From CAVTYH01 sp963738835 (GTDB lineage Bacteria; Planctomycetota; Planctomycetia; Pirellulales; JADZDJ01), in assembly GCA_963738835.1 (NCBI GenBank), contig CAVTYH010000009.1, forward strand, positions 372,001-436,000: a stretch of DNA of 64,000 nucleotides, in the 5' to 3' direction. The position numbers and the translations under genes are program-made. The notes under the pieces are model-generated. The model saw nothing but the letters and a program-made list of their open reading frames with translations. It was not told the DNA's origin and ran no database searches. Below, piece after piece: positions 17,280 to 28,671 of this stretch (position 1 is its first letter; each line of letters opens with the position of its first letter).

Positions 17280-19074
17280 ATGCCTCTTGTTGTCCAAAAA
17301 TTTGGCGGTACCAGCGTTGCCGATAGTCAGAAAATTCTCGCCGCGGCTCGCAAGGCCATCCGTACCCAGCAGCAAGGCAACCAGGTGGTGATGGTCGTTA
17401 GCGCCATGGGGCATCAGACCGATCACCTGGTCGATCTGGCCGGGCAAATTACCGACCGCCCTAGCGCCCGCGAAATGGACATGCTGCTTTCAACCGGCGA
17501 GCAAGTGAGCGTGGCTTTGATGGCGATGGCCATTCAATCGTTGGGCCACAAAGCGGTTAGTCTGACCGGCGCTCAGATCGGCATTCGCACCGACAGCACG
17601 CACACCAAGGCCCGCATCCATTCGATCTCCACCGATCGCATGCGGCAGTTGCTCGACGAAGGCCACATCGTCATTGCCGCTGGTTTTCAAGGCATCGACG
17701 AAAATTACAACATCACGACACTGGGCCGCGGCGGCAGCGACACCACGGCCGTCGCACTGGCCGCCGTGCTGCGGGCCGATGCGTGCGAAATTTACACCGA
17801 CGTCGACGGCGTTTACACCACCGATCCGCGGCAACTGCCGGAAGCGCGGCGCGTGAAACGCATCAGCTACGATGAAATGTTGGAACTGGCGAGCCTTGGC
17901 GCGGCCGTGATGCACAGCCGGTCGATCGAGTTCGCCAAGAAGTTCAATGTGCCGATTCATGTGCGCAGCAGTTTCAGCGACGCCAAAGGCACGATGATCG
18001 TCGCCGAGCCGGAATCGGCCAGTCAGCCGGTTTGTGGAGCGGCGCTGGTGAAAGACGAAGCCCGCATCACGATCGAAGGCATGCCCGATCGGCCCGGCGT
18101 CAGCTACTCGATCTTCTCGCGGATTGCAAATCGCCACATTGCGGTCGACATGATTGTGCAAAACGTCGGCGCCGGCGGCAAAGCCGATATTTCGTTCACC
18201 GTGCCGCGCAGTGATGTTCCGGCCACGCTGGAAGCCGCCGGCGAAGCGGTGGCGGAACTGGGTGCCGGCCGCGTCAGTCATGACGACAACGTTTCCAAAC
18301 TTTCCGTGGTCGGCTTGGGCATGGCCCGGCAGACCGGCGTCGCGCAGAAAATGTTTCAAGTCCTGGGCGATGCAGGCGTGAACATCGAAACCATCACCAC
18401 CAGCGAAATCAAAATCAGCGTGCTGGTCTCGCGCGATCAAGCGCTCGCCGCGCTTGCGGGCTGTCCACGCCGCTTTCGCTTTGCAAAAGGACACGGCCAA
18501 CGGCGGGCCCGGCGATTCCGGCGCGTTCCCCACCGTCACGGCACTCGACATCGTGCGCGAGCTGCAAGGCATGGAAGAGTTGACGATCGACGAAATCAAG
18601 CTTGACGAAAAGCAAGCCCGAGTGTCGATCGACGCCGTGCCCGATCGCCCCGGCACTGCGGCGACGCTGTTCAAAGAAATCGCCGCGGCCGGCATCTTCG
18701 TCGATATGATTGTGCAAAGCTACAGTCAGGCCGGCAAAGCGAATCTCACGTTCACCGTGCCCGAGGCCGATTTGGCCCGCAGCACGACGATTGCCGAAAA
18801 AGTGGCCAAAGAATTCGGCTGCGGAGCGGTCAGCGGTTCGCCGAAGATCGACAAGATTTCCGTGCAGGGCATCGGCATGCGCAGCCACTCCGGCGTGGCG
18901 CTCGGTCTGTTTCGTTCGCTCTCCGATGCCGGCATCAACGTCGATCTGATGAGCACCAGCGAAGTGCGTGTGAACGTGCTGGTCGACGGTGCCGTCGGCC
19001 AACGGGCTTTGGCGACGTTGCAGAAGACGTTCGGAGAAAAGGCAGAAGGCAGAAGGCAGAAGGCAGAAGGTTAG
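17280..19074 (+). CDS. lysC: aspartate kinase with four ACT domains (one frame break)
   Basis: About 597 residues after correcting one break. It phosphorylates aspartate, the entry step to Lys/Thr/Met. N-terminal kinase motifs are VQKFGGTSVAD, GAQIGIRTDS, TLGRGGSDTTAVALAA and TDVDGVYTTDPR. From about residue 260 there are two successive pairs of ACT domains (repeated D-R-P-G-V-S-Y / D-R-P-G-T-A-A starts, and two V-N-I-E-T-I-T-T-S-E-I / I-N-V-D-L-M-S-T-S-E-V ends). So the regulatory half is duplicated, as in some cyanobacteria and planctomycetes. Near 18455 the sequence CTTGCGG has one base too many for the family frame. The C-terminus is extended by a heptamer repeat. Confidence 0.92.
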
Positions 19075-19109
19075 TTGCCGCCTGCTTTTTCTGCCTTCTG
19101 CTTTCTGTC
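19041..19109. repeat. GGCAGAA heptamer repeat with inverted partner at lysC 3' end
   Basis: Four tandem copies of GGCAGAA (19041-19070) form the last codons of lysC (EKAEGRRQKAEG). The complementary CTGCCTTCTGC follows at 19091-19101. The two arms can form a long hairpin across the lysC stop, between the convergent genes lysC and the DUF151 gene, and may act as a bidirectional terminator. Confidence 0.6.
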
Positions 19110-19114
19110 TTGGC

Positions 19115-19519
19115 TCACTCGCCCAACACGTCGTTCAGCACTTCTTCGGAAACATAAATCGGCAGCGGCGGGTCGGCGGTCACGGCCACCGCAATTGCAT
19201 CGGAGGGTCGCGCATCGATCTCGATCAACTCCCCTTCTTTCCGCACTCGCAACAAGGCAAAGTACGTATGCTCTTTCAGTTCGCTGATCACCACGTCCTG
19301 CAGCTCGCCGCCCAGTTGCTCCACGATATTCACTAACAGATCGTGCGTCAGCGGCCGGGGCGAATGGAATTGCTTCACTCGGCGGTCGATGCTCGTCGCT
19401 TCGAAAATGCCGATCAAAATCGGAAACGTGCGCTCGCCGTCGACTTCCTTCAGGTAAATCATCTGCTGATCGTTGATCTCACTGATAATGATCCGCGACA
19501 ACTCCATCTGCACAGGCAT
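19115..19519 (-). CDS. bifunctional nuclease family protein (DUF151)
   Basis: About 134 residues. It begins MPVQMELSRIIISEINDQQMIYLKEVDGERTFPI in outline and contains G-I-F-E-A-T-S-I-D-R and A-R-P-S-D-A-I-A-V-A, the conserved heart of the BFN/DUF151 domain. Plant and bacterial members have been reported to have nuclease activity; the bacterial role is unclear. I chose the ATG at 19519 because the upstream extension is not family-like. It is convergent with lysC and downstream of valS on the same strand. Confidence 0.85.
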   Translation of the reverse strand: MPVQMELSRIIISEINDQQMIYLKEVDGERTFPILIGIFEATSIDRRVKQFHSPRPLTHDLLVNIVEQLGGELQDVVISELKEHTYFALLRVRKEGELIEIDARPSDAIAVAVTADPPLPIYVSEEVLNDVLGE

Positions 19520-19658
19520 GGTCGATCCTTTTGCGAGTGACGATGCAGCGGCGAAAATTGCCAAGTGCTGAAAAGCGGAACACCGCTGCAACTCCCCCGA
19601 TTATAAAACGCCTCTGCGATTGCAATCCAGGGGCGCGGTTTGTGGCAACCAAAACCGA

Positions 19659-22600
19659 TCATTTTTTCGCCTGTAACATCGCCAAAGTTGCTTCCGTCGA
19701 TTTTTTGGATGCTTTCAACTCTTCCAGCGTCGCACGCTCTTTGGCGATGACCGCTTCCGGCGCACGGCTGACGAATGCTTCGTTCGAAAGTTGCTTTTCC
19801 TTGCCGGCGATCAATTGCTCGAACTTGGCGATCTCTTTTTTTTTGCGTTCGATCTCCGCCGGCACATCGATGTGCTCCGCCAGATCGACGTACACTTCGA
19901 TGCCTGAGGCGGTGAAGTGCGCCGACAGCGACGGAGCGGCGACCTGTGGACCAATTTCAGTCAGCACAGCGCCGGCCATCGATTCGAAATACGTTCGCAT
20001 CGGTTCCAGTAGTGCGACGGCCGCTGCATCGCAATGGGCGGAAAAACGGATCGTTGTTTTCGGCGTGATATCTTGTCGTGACCGCACTTCGCGCAAACCG
20101 CGCAGCACTTCTTGAAAGCGGGCAAACCGCGTTTCGATTGGCTCGTTGATCAGCGATTCCTCCGCCACCGGCCACGGCGCGATCATCACGCTCTCGCAAA
20201 CCGCTTGCGGTTTAGCAAGCCCGCGCACCCGCGGCCACTGCATTCAACCGCTGCCAAACATCTTCCGTAATAAACGGCGACATCGGATGCAGCAGCCGCA
20301 AAATGGTATCCAGCGTGTGCGCCAAAATTCGCTGTGCCACCGGCCGAGTTTTCTCATCCTGCAATCGCGATTTCGCCATCTCCAGATAAAAACTGCAAAA
20401 CTCATCCCAAGCGAAGTCGTACAAGAGCCGCGCCGCATCGGCAAATTTGTATTGCTCCAGCGCCGCGGTCACTTGCATCGTCACGGTCGAAAGCCGGCTG
20501 AGAATCCATTGGTCTTCGACCGTCAAATTCTTGGAATCAATCGATCCTGACTTGTACCCTTCCAAATTCATCAGCGCAAACCGCGATGCATTCCACAGCT
20601 TGTTGCAAAAATTCCGCGCCAGTTCGAACCGTTCGCTCACCACCGATCCGCGCGGCAGCGCCACGTCTTCCGGCTTGGCGGCCCATTGCGTCGAAAAATG
20701 CTTTGCCGCAGTGCGGGCAAGTCGACCCGCGGCTGCGTGCGGTTTTTGTGCGTCTGCTCGATCAGCTTCTGGCAATGCGGGCATTCAAACTCCACCGGCA
20801 TCCGCACGTCTTGCGTTTCGGTGGCCATGTACGCCAGCCCGAACCGCAAGGCGTCGGTCCCGAATTTGGAAATGATATCCAGCGGATCGACGCCGTTGCC
20901 TTTCATCTTCGACATCGTCTCGCCGAAGCCGTCCAAGAATTTTCGGATGGATGTACACATCGTGAAACGGAATTTCGCCGAGGTTGTACAAACCCATCAA
21001 CACCATCCGCGCCACCCAGAGCGTGATGATATCGCGACTGGTGATCAGCACGCTGGTCGGATAGTAATACTTTTGGTCGGCCCACTCCGGATTATTTGGG
21101 CCCTTTGGTTTATCAGCCAGCGCCGGCCAGGCCAACCGAGCGTGCTCATCGGCCAGAGGGCGGAGCTGAACCAGGTGTCGAGGACGTCGGGATCTTCCAC
21201 CAATTTCCTATGAAGCATCGGAGCGAGAGTGATTGCCCTCAAATACGCATTTGTGTTGCCTCCAAAGATGGCGTCGTCGTTCTGAGTTGGAGTAATGTCT
21301 CCTTGTCCATATTTGGCATTCCCCGGACTTGATCTGAACTGTTGCAAGCTCTTTAGTGCCCCCGAAGCTGATTCCGACTTTACGCAGATGTAACATTTCA
21401 CACCGTAATCGTCGGGGAAATCGGCTACGCAGTAATCATCCGGGCCAACTCCAACAGTATTCATATAATCAGCGAGTGCCTGACGAAACGGCGATTGCCT
21501 CGACGCATTCAGAAGCCAGGTATGCCACACCGGAATTCGATGTCCCCACCACAACTGGCGGCCAATGCACCAGTCGCGTTTTTCGCCAAGCCAATCGAGA
21601 TAGGATTTCGTATAGCGTGTCGGCGTGATTTTCACTTTGCCGCTCGTCACCGCATCCATGCACTTTTGGGCAAGACCCGGCTTGCCATCGGCATCGCTCA
21701 TCTTCACGAACCATTGATCGGCCAGATATGGCTCGATCGGCGTCTTCGAGCGATCGGAATGCGCCAGATCAATCTCGCGGTCTTCTCGATCGGTTTCCGG
21801 CTTGTGCAGGCCAAGCTCGACCAGGTCGGCCACCACGGCTTCGCGGGCCTTGGTGTGCATTTTCAGGCCGCGAAATTTTTCCGGCACACTGTCATTCAGC
21901 GTGCCATCGGTGTTCATGATGTTGATCGCGCCGATTTCTTTGTGGCGCTGCCACACCTGATAATCGTTTTCATCGTGCGCCGGCGTGATTTTGACGCAGC
22001 CGCTGCCGAGCTCCGGCTTGGCCCACCCGTCGACAATCAGTGGGATTTCGCGATTCGCCAGCGGCAACATCAGTTTGCGGCCGGCCAGCGCCATGTCGCG
22101 CAGTTTGATTAACTCCGGCAGCCGCGTGCGGCGTCGCTCAGCCAAGTCATCGATTTGTTTTTGAATCTCGCCTTTCTCTTTCGCCGGCGCTTCCTTCAAT
22201 TTCTCGCGTAGCTCGCGCTCCGCTTTATCGAGCGCCACCGCCGGGTCGGGATGCACGGCCACGGCGGTGTCGCCGAGCATGGTTTCCGGCCGCGTGGTGG
22301 CGATCGTGACATACTGTCGGCTCGCCGATCACGCGGCTTTATCACCGGGTAGCGGAAATGCCAGAAGTGGCCTTTCACCGTGTCGTGATACACCTCGTCG
22401 TCGGCCACGGCGGTTTGCAGGAACGTGTCCCAATTCACGAGCCGCTTGCCGCGGAAGATCAGCCCATCTTTGAACATTTTGAAAAACGTGTGCCGGACCG
22501 CGCGGGCACAAATTTCATCGAGCGTGAACCGCGTGCGCCGCCAATCGCAACTGAAGCCCATCTGCCGGAACTGCTGCAAGATGCGGGTTTCGTATTTGTC

Positions 22601-23021
22601 TTTCCATTCCCAAATGCGTTTGACCAATCCTTCACGGCCCAGCTTGTGGCGATCGAGATTTTCTTCTTCCTTCAGCCGCCGCTCGACCACCGCCTGCGTG
22701 GCGATGCCGGCGTGATCTGTGCCGGGCATCCAGAGCGTGTTATAACCCTGCATCCGTTTGAAACGAATGATGATGTCTTGCAGCGTGTTATTGAGCGCGT
22801 GGCCCAGGTGCAGCGCGCCGGTGACGTTGGGCGGCGGGATGACGATGGTGAAGGGTTTGCACTTAGCCCCCGGTGACTCACCGGGGGCTAAATGGGAGGC
22901 GGACGGTGGATCGCTATTGAAATACCCGCGCGATTCCCAAAACTTGTACCACCGCTCTTGGCGCGGCGGTGTGGTCGTACTGCTTGGGAAGCTCGTCGGC
23001 GGTGGGTGTGGTGTGAGTCAT
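19659..23021 (-). CDS. valS: valine-tRNA ligase, broken by at least seven frame changes
   Basis: About 1,120 codons reading across breaks. It charges tRNA-Val. Class I synthetase features are present: VIPPPNVTGALHLGHAL (HIGH motif as HLGH), CDWRRTRFT, TTRPETMLGDTAVAVHP (editing domain), WWGHRIPVW, DVLDTWFSSALWP, a zinc-ribbon pair (ECPHC, CPHCGK), ETMSKMKGNGVDP (KMSKS motif) and a C-terminal coiled coil. Start ATG at 23021 gives M-T-H-T-T and E-L-P-K-Q-Y-D. Breaks lie near 22960, 22315, 21130, 20935, 20726, 20705 and 20225, mostly one extra base. A REP palindrome is encoded in frame near the N-terminus. As valS is essential, error in the assembly is likelier than decay. Confidence 0.85.
22864..22890. 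repeat. REP-like palindrome inside valS
   Basis: TAGCCCCCGGTG and CACCGGGGGCTA are perfect inverted copies around ACT. They encode H-L-A-P-G-E-S-P-G-A-K just before the conserved P-F-T-I-V-I-P-P-P segment. The same element (CACCGGGGGCTAAATGG) lies between dnaK and clpB at 63729-63757. Confidence 0.75.
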
Positions 23022-23604
23022 ATCAAAATGAGTGAAAATGCCAGTCCGATGTTCGAATTTTGTCGCAGTGGAAAACGAATTATTATGACGTTCGGTGCGT
23101 CAATCGACCAGCGGAAAGCGTGCCGTGCCAACGTCTTGTGGTTGTCAAAAACTGCAAATGTATTTTGTCGCGTTCGCAGGGGGCCCCTATTTTTGCGCAC
23201 AAATCCCCAATTTTGTCGCAGTGCAGTCCAGATGCACTCGGAAAAACACGGCTCGCACTAAGTTCCACGACGACAAATTAGCGCCCCATTTTGTCGCAAA
23301 CAGCGCCATCAATCCACGCCGACGGTAAGTTCGTGGCTTGCGTTCATGGCAGCGTTGCTCTGGATAAGCATGGCCTGCAAAGATGGGGTGCGATTTCATC
23401 GGAACCTCCCGAGACGCGGTTTTCTCAAAACATATACAAATGTATATGTATACCAGAAAGGTGGCCTGAAATGCAAATCCGGGCCAATTTTTCCCAGTCA
23501 TACTCGAGGCCACGGGCTGGACGAAAACACGGTCGTTCGCAGTGCCGGCAATCGAAACCGCTTTTGCGAGGCACGCTAAGCCGCCGGCGGCAAGAGAGGC
23601 GAAC
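23022..23604. other. intergenic region with four TTTTGTCGC repeats
   Basis: No gene is convincing. TTTTGTCGC occurs at 23058, 23163, 23211 and 23289 on the plus strand; two copies extend to AATTTTGTCGCAGTG. A further TTTTGCGCA lies at 23191. An AT-rich block (ACATATACAAATGTATATGTATACC) is at about 23430. The region lies downstream of cimA and upstream of valS on the minus strand, so it may hold the valS promoter. Confidence 0.5.
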
Positions 23605-25253
<1,649 letters not shown>

Positions 25254-25316
25254 GGACGGTTCAAAAGTCAGAGTTCAGGAATCAGTTAGCTCCCGGCGGA
25301 AGCCGGAGCTTGCAAC

Positions 25317-25351
25317 AAAAAAACCCTGCGGTCGGCTTTCCGACCGCAGGG
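25317..25351 (-). terminator. intrinsic terminator of the cimA attenuator
   Basis: On the minus strand a perfect 12-bp GC-rich stem (CCCTGCGGTCGG with CCGACCGCAGGG) closes a four-base loop and is followed at once by seven T. It lies between the Ile-rich leader peptide stop and the cimA start, the right position for transcription attenuation. A smaller hairpin (TCGCT/AGCGA) lies between the leader stop and the terminator. Confidence 0.8.
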
Positions 25352-25381
25352 CTGTGATGTACTTCGCTATCAAGCGAGCCC

Positions 25382-25477
25382 TTACGGTCGTACCTCCCGA
25401 ATAATAATGATGCCGATGACCGGCCGGCTAGCGGACCGGCGGCGGAGTTGGTCGATGAATCGGCTGAAGTTCGACAT
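25382..25477 (-). CDS. 31-residue Ile-rich leader peptide of cimA
   Basis: ATG at 25477-25475, TAA at 25384-25382. The product starts MSNFSRFIDQLRRR and ends RPVIGIIIIREVRP, with five Ile in a six-residue span (IGIIII) plus two Val. Four consecutive Ile codons (ATC ATT ATT ATT) lie just before the terminator. Known of such systems: a ribosome stalled at a run of codons for the end product prevents the terminator from forming. CimA makes the isoleucine precursor, so the codon run fits the pathway. Too short for ordinary gene callers. Regulation is inferred from layout. Confidence 0.75.
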   Translation of the reverse strand: MSNFSRFIDQLRRRSASRPVIGIIIIREVRP

Positions 25478-25682
25478 GCTTAGGCGTCTCTTCGTCGGTT
25501 TATCTACCGCGCGCTCACAGCGGGCGGTATAGACGGATTCGACAAATTAACCATAGCTCTGACAGCAGGCACTGTCAACGCTGCCAAGCGGGGCGAGAAT
25601 GCCGTTGGTGTGTGAGAAACCAGCCACGGGATAAGCCGGTGGCTGGGTGCGGTGTTTGTAGAAAGTGATGCCGCCAGGACTA

Positions 25683-26405
25683 TCAGACGGCTTTGCGCCG
25701 ACGGAAGGGTGCCAAACAGCCGTACAGTCCAAGCAGGCCGCCGACCGTGAACAACGTGCCAGCTTCTGGAACAGTAGCTGCCGACGTAGCGGCAATGGTT
25801 ACGTTGTCGACACGATCGGTGCCAGCTGTCCCAACCGTTCCCCCATTAATCGCAGTGGTGGAAATATCCAGCATGCGGAAGAAAAGGGTTGTCGTGGCGG
25901 AAATGCCGGTGACGGATGCGGAATAACTATATGCAGCGCTAGGCAGGCCCGTTCCAGAAGTCGCCCAAGTCGGATTCGGGCTACCGCCGTTCAGTAGCAC
26001 TGTGTAATTCAGGACATCGGAAAATGTAGTGCCATCTGTGCTGGACTGTAGCTTAAAGTCGCGTGGTCCAGTGGCGCTCCCAGTTTGATCCCAACTGATT
26101 GTAAACGCGCTACCGCCCCCAGTTGGGTCTACTAAGAATTGGTAATAATCGCCAGAAGCCCAAGTGTTTGAACTAAAAGAGTGTGCCGATCCGTTGCCAA
26201 CTGGGCTGGAATACACAGCGGCACCGGCATGTGACCCCGTCGCGGTCCCTGTACCAATCTCAGCAGCGAACGGACCAGCGGTGGCCGGGATGCTTGTTTC
26301 AAACGTCCAGGTCGTCGTGGTGAACGCTGCGTTTGCAATCTGTGTTGCAAAAAGACAAGCCGCAGTTGCGACGAGACTACAAAAAGCACAAGTTAGATTT
26401 TTCAT
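25683..26405 (-). CDS. PEP-CTERM sorting domain protein
   Basis: 240 residues. An N-terminal signal peptide (MKNLTCAFCSLVATAACLFA, cleavage likely after I-A-N-A) is followed by a Thr/Ser/Gly-rich beta domain with N-T-W-A-S-G-D-Y-Y-Q-F and W-D-Q-T-G-S-A-T-G-P-R-D-F. The C-terminus is VPEAGT, a hydrophobic segment and RRRK, a PEP-CTERM tail with Ala in place of the usual Ser/Thr after PE. It is paralogous to the next gene (26644-27348) through the whole domain. It should be exported and handled by exosortase. Confidence 0.85.
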   Translation of the reverse strand: MKNLTCAFCSLVATAACLFATQIANAAFTTTTWTFETSIPATAGPFAAEIGTGTATGSHAGAAVYSSPVGNGSAHSFSSNTWASGDYYQFLVDPTGGGSAFTISWDQTGSATGPRDFKLQSSTDGTTFSDVLNYTVLLNGGSPNPTWATSGTGLPSAAYSYSASVTGISATTTLFFRMLDISTTAINGGTVGTAGTDRVDNVTIAATSAATVPEAGTLFTVGGLLGLYGCLAPFRRRKAV

Positions 26406-26481
26406 GGCGGGTAACCTTTGGTGTTAAATCCAGCGACTCCGCCTCATTCTCCCCAGAATGCACACGCAGTTGTACCGCCGG

Positions 26482-26510
26482 ATTATTACGGCAAGATGAG
26501 GGGTTTGCAA
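26482..26510 (-). promoter_or_regulatory. shared PEP-CTERM promoter, copy 1
   Basis: On the minus strand TTGCAA, 17 bases, then AATAAT: a sigma70-like pair. The spacer starts ACCCCTCATC, the same as in the copy before the next gene. An AAAAATTCGGAA box lies about 20 bases further upstream. Expected start of RNA is about 70 bases before the ATG. Confidence 0.6.
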
Positions 26511-26643
26511 TAACTTTACTAGAAGATTCCGAATTTTTTTGAAGTGCCAATGGCGATGGCTTGAGAAGAGCGCAACAAAAAGCCACGGGCAGAAGCCCGT
26601 GGCGGGAGATTTGGAAGCGAAAATATCGACCCACCCGGCCGAA

Positions 26644-27348
26644 CTAGGCCTTGCGCCGGCGAGAGACGCCGACCAAGCCGATCAGACCGAGGCCGCACAG
26701 CACAAGCGTCGACGGCTCGGGCACGGTTGAGACGGTGAAAGTATCAATGCGCCCTGTTCCAGCGGTCGCTACAGTTCCGCCATTAATGCTGTTCGTCGAG
26801 CTATCGACGATACGAAATACCGCGTTCGGGTTGTTGTCGAGTGCTGTAATTGAACTTAGGTCGAATGTCTGGTGAAATCCTGTGCTGTACGTGCCTGGGG
26901 TCCAAGTACTGACGATCAACGAATACTGCGATCCAAATTGAGTGAATGGGCCAGCGACACCCGTCGTACTGTATTGTAACACGAAGTCGCGAGGGCCAGT
27001 GTTACTACCTGTTTGCTCCCAATCGAGCTGGATCCCAGATTGTCCCGTCGTATCAGAAGTTAGTTGATAGTAGTCGTCGACCGACCAATTATTTGAACTG
27101 AACGATTGCGTCGTACCGTTGCCCGAAGGTGTGGACCATGCGGTTGCCGCAGTCGCGTGATGTCCGGTGACAGAGCCGGTACCTGTTGTGGCCGAATAAG
27201 GTCCATTGTCGGTGCCTGGAGATCCGGTGATGACTACGTTTTCAAACGTGTACTCTGTGATCGTAGCCGCATTGGCTAGAGTTGCCGAGAGGCACACCGC
27301 AGCCGCGATGGCGAGAGAGAACAAACGGGTTGTGTACTTCATGAGCAT
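26644..27348 (-). CDS. PEP-CTERM sorting domain protein, paralogue
   Basis: 234 residues. Signal peptide (SLAIAAAVCLSATLANA), then a domain that matches its neighbour: F-S-S-N-N-W-S-V-D-D-Y-Y-Q-L, W-E-Q-T-G-S-N-T-G-P-R-D-F-V-L-Q and a shared S-I-N-G-G-T-V-A-T-A-G-T-G-R end. The C-terminus has VPEPSTLVL, a transmembrane stretch and RRRK, a canonical PEP-CTERM tail. Tandem duplication with the preceding gene is clear. Function of the domain is unknown. Confidence 0.88.
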   Translation of the reverse strand: MLMKYTTRLFSLAIAAAVCLSATLANAATITEYTFENVVITGSPGTDNGPYSATTGTGSVTGHHATAATAWSTPSGNGTTQSFSSNNWSVDDYYQLTSDTTGQSGIQLDWEQTGSNTGPRDFVLQYSTTGVAGPFTQFGSQYSLIVSTWTPGTYSTGFHQTFDLSSITALDNNPNAVFRIVDSSTNSINGGTVATAGTGRIDTFTVSTVPEPSTLVLCGLGLIGLVGVSRRRKA

Positions 27349-27501
27349 TTCCTCAACAAAAGATGTTTTTCGCCTGTCGTGATGAATTCAAAAATGTCGT
27401 TCGGCTTTCGATCCAAAAGAACCTGCGTACCAAAAAGTCGAACTCCTTAAAGTTGTAACGCTCGACCCGCTCCCCAGGTGTTTGTGCATTTCTACCGCAG
27501 C

Positions 27502-27530
27502 ATTATGAGCACGTGATGAGGGGTTCGCAA
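27502..27530 (-). promoter_or_regulatory. shared PEP-CTERM promoter, copy 2
   Basis: TTGCGA, 17 bases starting ACCCCTCATC, then CATAAT on the minus strand. The upstream box reads AAAAATGCCGAA. The start codon is about 150 bases downstream. Confidence 0.6.
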
Positions 27531-27629
27531 TAAGTTTGTGCGATTTTCGGCATTTTTTAAGTCCATTTTCCGGCTAGCTTCGCTCACAAGGGGGGAATGA
27601 TCGGGGATTTCGCTTCCCGAGCGACGTTT

Positions 27630-28512
27630 TCACCGACGGCCGAAGCGCTTCCGGGTCGCCACAAGGCCGATCAAGCCGAGGCTTGCCAGAACCCAAGTAG
27701 ACGGCTCGGGCACGGCAGCCGCTTCGTTGTAGTTGTCGGCGACGCGGGTGGCACCGATGGTTGCACCCACATTTCCTACGGTGCCGCTGGCGAATTGCGA
27801 AATAACAAACGAGCCAATGCCAGTCGGATCGGTACCGGTTTGCACCAGATTGGTTAGATACAGCGATCCATCCACGAACACCTCGAGCGTATCGTTATTG
27901 CCGACACCAGAGACCATGTCGGCCTCGACAACCACATTGTACAGGGTGCCATAATTGAGTAGCGTGGTGCCAACGGTGAATGGGTCGCCAGCCTGGCCGG
28001 TAATGCGGGCGGCCAGCACGTAGGTTCCGGGAACGTTGTCGCTGTTGTCTTGAGCCGACAAGCGCTGATTCGCAAAGCCGGTGGCTCCGGCGCCGTTGTA
28101 CATGGCTGCAAAGTAAGACGGCGAGCTGAATGAACCGGTACCGATGACCGGCGCGCTCTGCACAGTCAAGTCTAAGCCATAAAAGATTGACGTTGTGCCT
28201 GTCGCTGGAGGAAGAATGACCCCGCCGCCGACGTTCAAGTCTTTCCACGCGTCCTGATTGTCAACCGTTGATCCGCCGACGGTCGATTGCGCCGGGGATC
28301 ACAACTTTACCGCCGGTGACCTGCAGCGGCAGCGTGGCCGAAGTAGGCAATTGGGTCCAACCGTTTTGACCGACCAGATCTCCGCTAGTAAATGTCGAAA
28401 AGTCGTCGCTGAGATAGATCGTTGCCTGGGCTGGATTCGCCAACGCGACAACGGTTAGGGCAACCAAAGCGGACGCGCAACGAGCGCAGCGTTTCAAAGT
28501 AGTCGTACTCAT
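27630..28512 (-). CDS. PEP-CTERM protein (one frame break)
   Basis: About 293 residues across one break. ATG at 28512 follows a GGAG and opens a signal peptide (A-S-A-L-V-A-L-T-V-V-A-L-A-N-P-A-Q-A). The mature part begins L-S-D-D-F and has a jelly-roll-like composition with E-V-F-V-D-G-S-L-Y; the end is VPEPSTWVLASLGLIGLV then RKRFGRR, a PEP-CTERM tail. Near 28298 the sequence CCCCGGCGCAATC carries one extra base; removing it joins V-I-P-G-A-Q-S-T-V-G-G to the rest. Function unknown. Third member of the local PEP-CTERM group. Confidence 0.8.
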
Positions 28513-28671
28513 ATTCGGCTCCTGGTGTAAGATGATGAAACAGTCGAGCGGGCTTTTGCGGTCACAAACGAGGTCAAGCACGGGCGCGTGCAACCAACGC
28601 AATTGAATGCGACGGTCGCCAAACTCAAACGCTCTGTTTCACTCCCCTGGCGCCGATCAATCTAGGGCTTG

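Noticed and set aside
18454..18460. Programmed +1 frameshifting as a general system in this window
   Set aside because: The breaks share no slippery codon or stop context, and some need the opposite direction (24890, 37455, 22315). Indel error explains them better.
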